Shown here piece by piece: positions 6,588 through 10,200 of a stretch of DNA of 10,200 nucleotides. Below the pieces are notes generated by a model, which was not told where the DNA came from, ran no database searches, and worked only from the letters and a program-made list of their open reading frames with translations. The stretch lies in assembly GCA_026770585.1 (NCBI GenBank), contig MU647448.1, positions 7,929 through 18,128 of the forward strand, written 5' to 3'. Each line of letters begins with the position of its first letter. Position 1 is the stretch's first letter. The position numbers were made by a program, and so were the translations under genes. This DNA comes from Baffinella frigidus (taxonomy: Eukaryota > Cryptophyceae > Cryptomonadales > Baffinellaceae).

Positions 6588-6681
6588 TACTGTACCCCTA
6601 GGACTCTACAGTAGGTCTATGCCTAGGGCCCTATGCAGGTCCTAGGGGGAGGCGGTTTCTTATGAGCGAGGTACCCCTGTA
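6588..6681 (+). mobile_element. Family A hairpin element with left-arm deletion (A7)
   Basis: The copy is 94 bp: the TAC.G terminus remains but about 28 bp of the left arm is deleted, joining GTACC directly to CCTAGG. The right arm is canonical and ends at the TA (6680-6681) shared with the next copy. Confidence 0.85.
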
Positions 6682-6800
6682 CAGGGGTACCTCGATTACA
6701 AGAAAACGCCTCCCCGTAGGGCCCTACAGTAGGCCTATGCCTAGGGCCCTATGGTCGTCCTAGGGGGGTGGCGTTTTCTTGTAATCGAGGTAACCTTGTA
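6680..6800 (+). mobile_element. Family A hairpin element, variant arms (A8)
   Basis: The copy is 121 bp, abutting A7 and sharing its TA. Both arms carry the same variant: CGATTACAAGAAAACGCC on the left is matched by GGCGTTTTCTTGTAATCG on the right. The other copies read CGCTCATAAGAAACCGCC. The right terminus is slightly decayed (GGTAACCTTGTA). Confidence 0.92.
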
Positions 6801-6896
6801 GCGAGGCCTCGCGCCAGGACTCCCTGTGTACATGGATATCTGGGCTATGGAACACCCTTGGTCGAGCCTCGGCCAGTGCCTGTTTTTTTAAATTAG

Positions 6897-7133
6897 CCGC
6901 ACCCGGATACCAAAAGGGCTACGGTTTCACGAAGGTTTTCGTGAAACGTTGCGTTTTTTACATCAAGAAACAAAATTTGAGTTTTTTGGTCGAAATTATC
7001 AGGAAACATCGAAATGTTACTTCTTTACCTCGAAAAAGGGGCCCGTGTAGTCGCGAAACGTTGCGAAAGTGTGTGTGTGATAAGACCGATTTTGCGAATT
7101 AAATTATGTGGCCCTCTTCACCTCCGGGTGCGG
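6897..7133. mobile_element. AT-rich segment bounded by 11-bp inverted repeats (element F)
   Basis: CCGCACCCGGA (6897-6907) and TCCGGGTGCGG (7123-7133) bound about 237 bp. Inside are a perfect 10-bp hairpin (GTTTCACGAA, loop GGTT, TTCGTGAAAC; 6924-6947) and a direct repeat GAAACGTTGCG at 6943-6953 and 7055-7065. No ORF is present. It could be another non-autonomous element, but there is only one copy here. Confidence 0.4.
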
Positions 7134-7150
7134 TACCTGCGGGTTGACCG

Positions 7151-7272
7151 AGCGCAAGATCTATCTCGCTCATAAGAAACTGCCCCCCCCTAGGACCACC
7201 ATAGGACCCTAGGCATAGGCCTACTGTAGGGTCCTAGGGGAGGCGATTTCTTATGAGCAAGGTACCCCTGTA
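7151..7272 (-). mobile_element. Family A hairpin element, left tip degraded (A9)
   Basis: The core is reversed and the right terminus is near canonical (one change, GAGCAAGG). The outer 13 bp or so of the left arm no longer match. The arm becomes recognisable from TCTCGCTCATAAGAAAC at 7164. Confidence 0.85.
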
Positions 7273-7350
7273 ATCAACCTCTGGTACAAATTTAAGAACA
7301 CGCAGGCCCCAAGTTCGGTACATAAAAAACAGGGCGTTTTTGAGGTGTGC

Positions 7351-7398
7351 GTTTCTCAATAATTGAAAAAGAGAGGGTGGGCGTCCCCCCTCCCCTGC
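7351..7398 (+). repeat. GTTTCTYA module of about 48 bp
   Basis: GTTTCTCAATAATTGAAAAA followed by GAGAGGGTGGGCGT matches a direct partner at about 7611-7639. Modules opening with GTTTCT(T/C)A start at 7351, 7399, 7647 and 7694, spaced 47-48 bp within each pair. The 78 bp before this hold nothing recognisable apart from a GGTACAAATTTAAGAA motif. Confidence 0.5.
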
Positions 7399-7625
7399 GT
7401 TTCTTAATATTGTCGAAATGGGCTCCGCGCGGAAAAAATCGATGTCAGGTCAGCAACATTGTTTCGTTTTTTTGCCCTTTTGTGTCATCTCATGGGTGGG
7501 AGATACTATTTTGAGATAAAAACCACGCCGAAGATAGCATAAAAGTCATTTTTTTTCAAATTTTCCTGATTTCCTGGCCTGACGTCGACTCCGCGCGGAG
7601 CCCCTTTCGACAATAATTGAGAAAC
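7399..7625. mobile_element. Long imperfect stem-loop element (element C)
   Basis: The 35-bp left arm (7399-7433) pairs with 7590-7625 with three differences, including the self-palindrome TCCGCGCGGA. The stem extends inward through GATGTCAGGTCAG (7441-7453) against CTGGCCTGACGTC (7574-7586). A 120-nt AT-rich loop remains. No ORF is present. Confidence 0.7.
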
Positions 7626-7646
7626 AGAGAGCGGGCGTTTTCTAGA

Positions 7647-7718
7647 GTTTCTTAATAATTAAGAAACGGAAGACAGGCGATTTCAGATTCCCTGTTTCTT
7701 ATGAGTGAGGTACCTGTG
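7647..7718. repeat. Perfect 21-bp palindrome followed by solo family A arm
   Basis: GTTTCTTAATAA joined to TTAAGAAAC (7647-7667) is fully palindromic around its centre base. At 7694, GTTTCTTATGAGTGAGGTAC is a family A right arm without its partner, spaced as the next GTTTCT module. Confidence 0.7.
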
Positions 7719-7741
7719 TGGACGGGTTCGTGCGTTCAACC

Positions 7742-7820
7742 ACCGAGGCTCGTCACCTGACCGACCGAGACTCGTCACCTGTCCGACCGAGGCTCGTCAC
7801 CTGTCCGACCGAGGCTCACA
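7742..7820 (+). repeat. 22-bp minisatellite, 3.6 units
   Basis: Units start at 7742, 7764, 7786 and 7808 with the pattern ACCGAGGCTCGTCACCTG plus TCCG or ACCG. Only single-base differences separate the full units. A small hairpin TCTGGGTT/AACCCAGA follows at 7828-7847. Confidence 0.92.
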
Positions 7821-7917
7821 CTTGCGTTCTGGGTTTTGGAACCCAGATACAAGGATTGCTTGATTGTAAGGCCACACAATAAGGCCCACCCCCAAAACTG
7901 AGATCTGGACCATAGTT

Positions 7918-8038
7918 TACAGGGGCACCTCGCTCATAAGAAACCGCCCCCCCCTAGGACCCTAGAGTAGCCCTATGCCTAGGGCCCTATGGTTGTCTGA
8001 GGGGGGGGGGAGTTTCTTATGAGCGAGGTACCCCTGTA
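7918..8038 (+). mobile_element. Family A hairpin element, full length (A10)
   Basis: The copy is 121 bp, flanked by TA on both sides, with C8 in the left arm and G10 in the right. The terminus reads CAGGGGCACC against GGTACCCCTG, a single arm mismatch. Confidence 0.93.
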
Positions 8039-8065
8039 CACACCAGGGGCTGTTTCTGCGGACCT

Positions 8066-8187
8066 TACAGGGGTACCTCGCTCATAAGAAACTGCCCCCC
8101 CCCCTAGGGCCACCGTAGGGCCCTAGGCATGGGCCTACTGTAGGGTCCTAGGGAGAGGCGCTTGCTTAAGAGCGAGGTACCCCTGTA
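8066..8187 (-). mobile_element. Family A hairpin element, full length (A11)
   Basis: The copy is 122 bp with TA on both sides and a reversed core containing ACCGTAGGGCCCTAGG (8112-8127), a 16-mer also found in family B. The right arm has drifted (GCTTGCTTAAGAGCGAGG). Confidence 0.92.
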
Positions 8188-8192
8188 CTTTC

Positions 8193-8227
8193 AAAAACCG
8201 CACACACCCGTTTTTCGCGGACCTTAA
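8193..8227 (-). repeat. Family D repeat, inverted copy
   Basis: Read on the minus strand it is TTAAGGTCCGCGAAAAACGG followed by GTGTGTGCGG. This matches 8774-8812 closely. Confidence 0.7.
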
Positions 8228-8258
8228 TGTGGCAAAAGAAATCAGGCCCGACATCGCT

Positions 8259-8540
8259 TACAGGGGTACCTCGCTCATAAGAAACATGGTGCTCGATCCA
8301 CAGACGATGATGTCCATGGGAGTAGAGTCGTTTACTGAAGAGAGGACAGGATCCGCACGTGCCGTGGGCCTATATGTCCTAGTAGTGGACGTGACCTGTG
8401 TAAAGTCACTCTGGTCATCCTATGGGGTAATATCCCCAGAGAAACCGCCCCCCCCCCTAGGATCACCATAGGGCCCTAGGCATAGGCCTACTGTAGGGTC
8501 CTAGGGGGGGGCGGTTTCTTATGAGCGAGGTACCCCTGTA
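8259..8540 (-). mobile_element. Family A hairpin element split by an insertion (A12)
   Basis: The left terminus (8259-8285) and the rest of the element (8440-8540) are canonical, with TA at both ends. A 154-bp insertion separates them. Removing it together with one AGAAAC copy leaves about 122 bp, the normal length. Confidence 0.92.
8286..8439. mobile_element. 154-bp insertion flanked by AGAAAC duplication
   Basis: AGAAAC occurs at 8280-8285 and 8440-8445 and only once in an uninterrupted copy, so it reads as a 6-bp target-site duplication. The insert has no obvious terminal inverted repeat (ATGGTGCTCG at one end, TATCCCCAG at the other) and no poly-A tail. Its class is unknown. Confidence 0.6.
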
Positions 8541-8709
8541 CTCGAAGCTAAGGAAAGGGGGCTCGGTCCAACCCAAGTGGGTAGTTCCGGGGAGCTCACC
8601 CGTAGATTACTCCCAACTCCTCAAGAGTGAGGTGGGTTGTGGCCTTCGATGTGAGTGTAAATAAAAGCACCAAAGCACCACCAAAGGTCACACCATTTTG
8701 AGGACCCTG
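8541..8709. other. Unannotated spacer
   Basis: I see no gene or repeat. The short AAATAAAAGC at 8659-8668 resembles a polyadenylation motif, but no gene precedes it on this strand. Confidence 0.4.
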
Positions 8710-8815
8710 GTGTGCGGACCTTGAATAATTAAGGTCCACGGAAAATGGGTGGGTGCGGATCTTAAATTGTAATCAGTTAAGGTCCGCGAAAGACGGGTGT
8801 GTGGACCTTAAATTC
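8710..8815 (+). repeat. Family D tandem repeat, two and a half units
   Basis: Each unit reads GTGCGGACCTT, an AT-rich centre, then TTAAGGTCCGC or TTAAGGTCCAC and a GAAANANGGGTG segment. The units are therefore inverted repeats arranged in tandem about 45 bp apart. Confidence 0.7.
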
Positions 8816-8988
8816 AGGCACGCGCAATGGCGGTTCCGGGTTATCTTGCAATTTGGTCACAGGGTTGGATGGGGGTCAGTTGCAATTTTCAACTTGCACC
8901 ACTCGGGGACCCAGTTCCTTTCTGGGAAATGTTGGCACATTTTTCGACCCGAAAATTCGCTAGCTCGCCCTTGGTATCGAGCTTCAAA
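8816..8988. other. Unannotated spacer
   Basis: TTGCAATTT occurs twice (near 8847 and 8879). I see nothing else recognisable. Confidence 0.4.
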
Positions 8989-9110
8989 TACAGGGGTACC
9001 TCGCTCATAAGAAACCGCCCCCCCCTAGGACCCTACAGTAGGACTATGCATCGGGCCCTATGGTCGTCCTAGGGCGGCGGGCGGTTTCTTATGAGCGAGG
9101 TACCCCTGTA
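8989..9110 (+). mobile_element. Family A hairpin element, full length (A13)
   Basis: The copy is 122 bp with TA on both sides, arms perfectly matched through the terminal 28 bp, and a forward core. Confidence 0.94.
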
Positions 9111-9156
9111 GGACTGAGCGCACAGAGAGGAGTGGTGGGATGTGTCGCGCGTGCAA

Positions 9157-9278
9157 TACAGGGGTACCTCGCTCATAAGAAAGCACCCCCCCCCCCAGGA
9201 CCACCATAGGACCCTGGGCATAGGCCTACTGTAGGGTCCTAGGGGGCGGCGGTTTCTTATGAGCGAGGAACCCCTGTA
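9157..9278 (-). mobile_element. Family A hairpin element, full length (A14)
   Basis: The copy is 122 bp with TA on both sides and a reversed core. It has a long C12 tract and a right-arm change (GGAACCCC). Only 46 bp separates it from A13. Confidence 0.93.
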
Positions 9279-9302
9279 ACGATCTGGATTCCCGTCAGCC
9301 GG

Positions 9303-9428
9303 TATCCCTTAAGTGGCCAGGTGTCCCTTAAGTGGCCAGGGGGTCGATTTTGACCCACGCCAGGTCCTATGCAGGTCCTAGGGCCCTACGGTAGGGTGCG
9401 TACGAGCCTGCTCGCCACTTACGGGATA
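9303..9428. mobile_element. Family B inverted-repeat element with doubled left terminus (B2)
   Basis: TA flanks TCCCTTAAGTGGCCAG at the left, and GCCACTTACGGGA precedes TA at the right. The left terminus is repeated in tandem (9305-9320 and 9323-9338), giving 126 bp instead of about 104. The core order differs from B1: the TCGATTTTGA palindrome sits at the left, so this copy is reversed. Confidence 0.82.
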
Positions 9429-9501
9429 CGTCTGACCCAGTGCATTCACTGTTTTTCAAGTAAATTCACTTGAAGGTGCGGCCTCGTCTGTACTTCGCAG
9501 C

Positions 9502-9622
9502 TACAGGGGTACCTCGCTCATGAGAAACTGCCCCCCCCCTAGGACCACCGTAGGGCCATAGGCATGGTCCTACTGTAGGGTCCTAGGGGGGTTCGGTTTC
9601 TCATGAGCGAGGTACTCTTGTA
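9502..9622 (-). mobile_element. Family A hairpin element with matched arm variant (A15)
   Basis: The copy is 121 bp with TA on both sides. The left arm has CTCATGAGAAAC where other copies have CTCATAAGAAAC, and the right arm carries the complementary change (GTTTCTCATGAG). The right end is decayed (GGTACTCTTGTA). Confidence 0.93.
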
Positions 9623-9714
9623 GCGGCAGCCGCTCGCTAGAAGAACAGACGCGACGCGTGTGTGACATTCGCGCGAAAGTTGACACACGTGTGTGATGCA
9701 TGGAGCATGCTGCT

Positions 9715-9837
9715 TAAAGGGGTACCTCACTCGTAAGAAACCGGCCCCTCCTAGGACCCTACAGTAGGACCATGCCTACTAGGGCCCTGTGATGGTCCTA
9801 GGGGGGGGGGCGGTTTCTTATGAGCGAGGTACCCCTA
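9715..9837 (+). mobile_element. Family A hairpin element abutting family B (A16)
   Basis: The copy is 123 bp. The left terminus is TAAAGGGGTACCTCACTCG. The right arm is canonical up to CCCCTA, where the family B terminus begins. Confidence 0.9.
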
Positions 9838-9940
9838 TCCCTTAAGTGGCCAGTAGGCTCATACGCCCTACCGTAGGGCCCTAGGACCTGCCTAGGACCT
9901 CTCGGCCGTCAAATTTGACGGCATGGCCACTTAAGGGATA
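9836..9940. mobile_element. Family B inverted-repeat element (B3)
   Basis: TA precedes TCCCTTAAGTGGCCAG, and GGCCACTTAAGGGA is followed by TA. The interior holds ACCGTAGGGCCCTAGG (9870-9885) and CCGTCAAATTTGACGG. The first TA coincides with the end of A16. Confidence 0.88.
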
Positions 9941-10040
9941 CGGTGTATACTTGATGATACGACTCTGGGTAGGTGACTCTCTCGAGCGTCTTCTCATCTC
10001 GCGTGTCGCCACTGTCGAGCCGACCAACCCTGAGTCTATC

Positions 10041-10135
10041 ACCGGTATTGCCTCCGGTAGGCCGGAGGGGCCTAGGGGGGGTCCTACAAAACATTAGGGC
10101 CTAGGGGCCCTACGGCCTACCGTAGGCAATACCGT
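10041..10135. mobile_element. Inverted-repeat element of a third type (element E)
   Basis: The left arm CGGTATTGCCTCCGGTAGGC pairs with GCCTACCGTAGGCAATACCG at the right with one mismatch. The centre is rich in GGGGCCTAGG and CTAGGGGCCC, like the cores of families A and B. The flanks 9941-10040 and 10136-10200 show nothing recognisable. Confidence 0.75.
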
Positions 10136-10200
10136 AGGCCTTACTACCCGGTTTTCAGGACGTTGTCCTATTAAACCTGGCAGAGCAACGCACGCGGCGG

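Noticed and set aside
8541-8660. Possible tRNA or structured RNA
   Set aside because: I could not fit acceptor, anticodon and T arms; no GGTTCGANTC-type box with matching partners is present.
8229-9072. Short plus-strand frames at 8229-8471, 8753-9010 and 8827-9072
   Set aside because: Each includes the family A terminus or core translation. The remainder is spacer or insertion sequence.
9623-9714. CGTGTGTG and ACACACG near-inverted repeat
   Set aside because: The pairing is short and interrupted, and is explained by simple GT/AC sequence.
1244-9837. Rho-independent terminators
   Set aside because: The hairpins lack T tracts, do not follow bacterial genes and carry target-like TA flanks.
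1244-9940. CRISPR array
   Set aside because: The repeats are about 120 bp, palindromic, irregularly spaced, in both orientations and TA-flanked, and they sit in eukaryotic DNA with no cas genes.

Overview
The window looks like repeat-rich, possibly subtelomeric, nuclear DNA from a GC-rich unicellular eukaryote, most likely an alga. The evidence is TTTAGGG-type telomeric repeat, a probable spliced gene on the minus strand with a polypyrimidine-AG acceptor, long GC-rich eukaryote-style coding sequence with low-complexity protein, and no bacterial operon structure. TTTAGGG repeats occur in land plants, green algae, cryptophytes, dinoflagellates and other groups. I lean to a cryptophyte or another chromist alga, but the sequence does not settle this.

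Layout. Bases 1-720 are TTTAGGG repeats, perfect at first and then degenerate, with diffuse remnants to about 1040. The G-rich strand runs into the window, which is the wrong way round for a left chromosome end. Bases 1041-2550 hold short GGTCCGC-type repeats and a cluster of mostly broken palindromic elements. Bases 2573-2998 (minus) encode an exon resembling the BTG/TOB anti-proliferative domain, with a 3' splice acceptor at its upstream edge and no start codon in view. Bases 3097-3735 are four degenerate units of a roughly 159-bp tandem repeat. Bases 3736-4453 are non-coding or uncertain, with strong inverted repeats, and lead into the only long gene. That gene (4454-6301, plus) encodes a 615-residue protein of unknown family with an N-terminal membrane anchor, predicted coiled coils, a Gln/His tract and an internal duplication. 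From about 6590 to the end there is essentially no coding sequence. This part is packed with short inverted-repeat elements.

Mobile-element content. Family A is a near-perfect palindrome of 121-123 bp flanked by TA, with termini CAGGGGTACCTCGCTCATAA and arms running into C/G homopolymers. I count about a dozen near-complete copies and several fragments. Family B (about 100 bp) has termini TCCCTTAAGTGGC, also next to TA in two of three copies. Element E at the right edge is a third type. All three share a palindromic GGGCCCTAGG-like core. Elements C and F are longer, AT-richer inverted-repeat structures of other types. None encodes a transposase, so they behave like MITEs mobilised in trans.

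The two genes show no functional link to each other. The main interest lies in the hairpin families (arms that co-vary, exchanged ends, a shared core), the inverted telomeric block, the probable BTG-domain exon with a family A hairpin immediately after its stop codon, and the orphan membrane-anchored gene.
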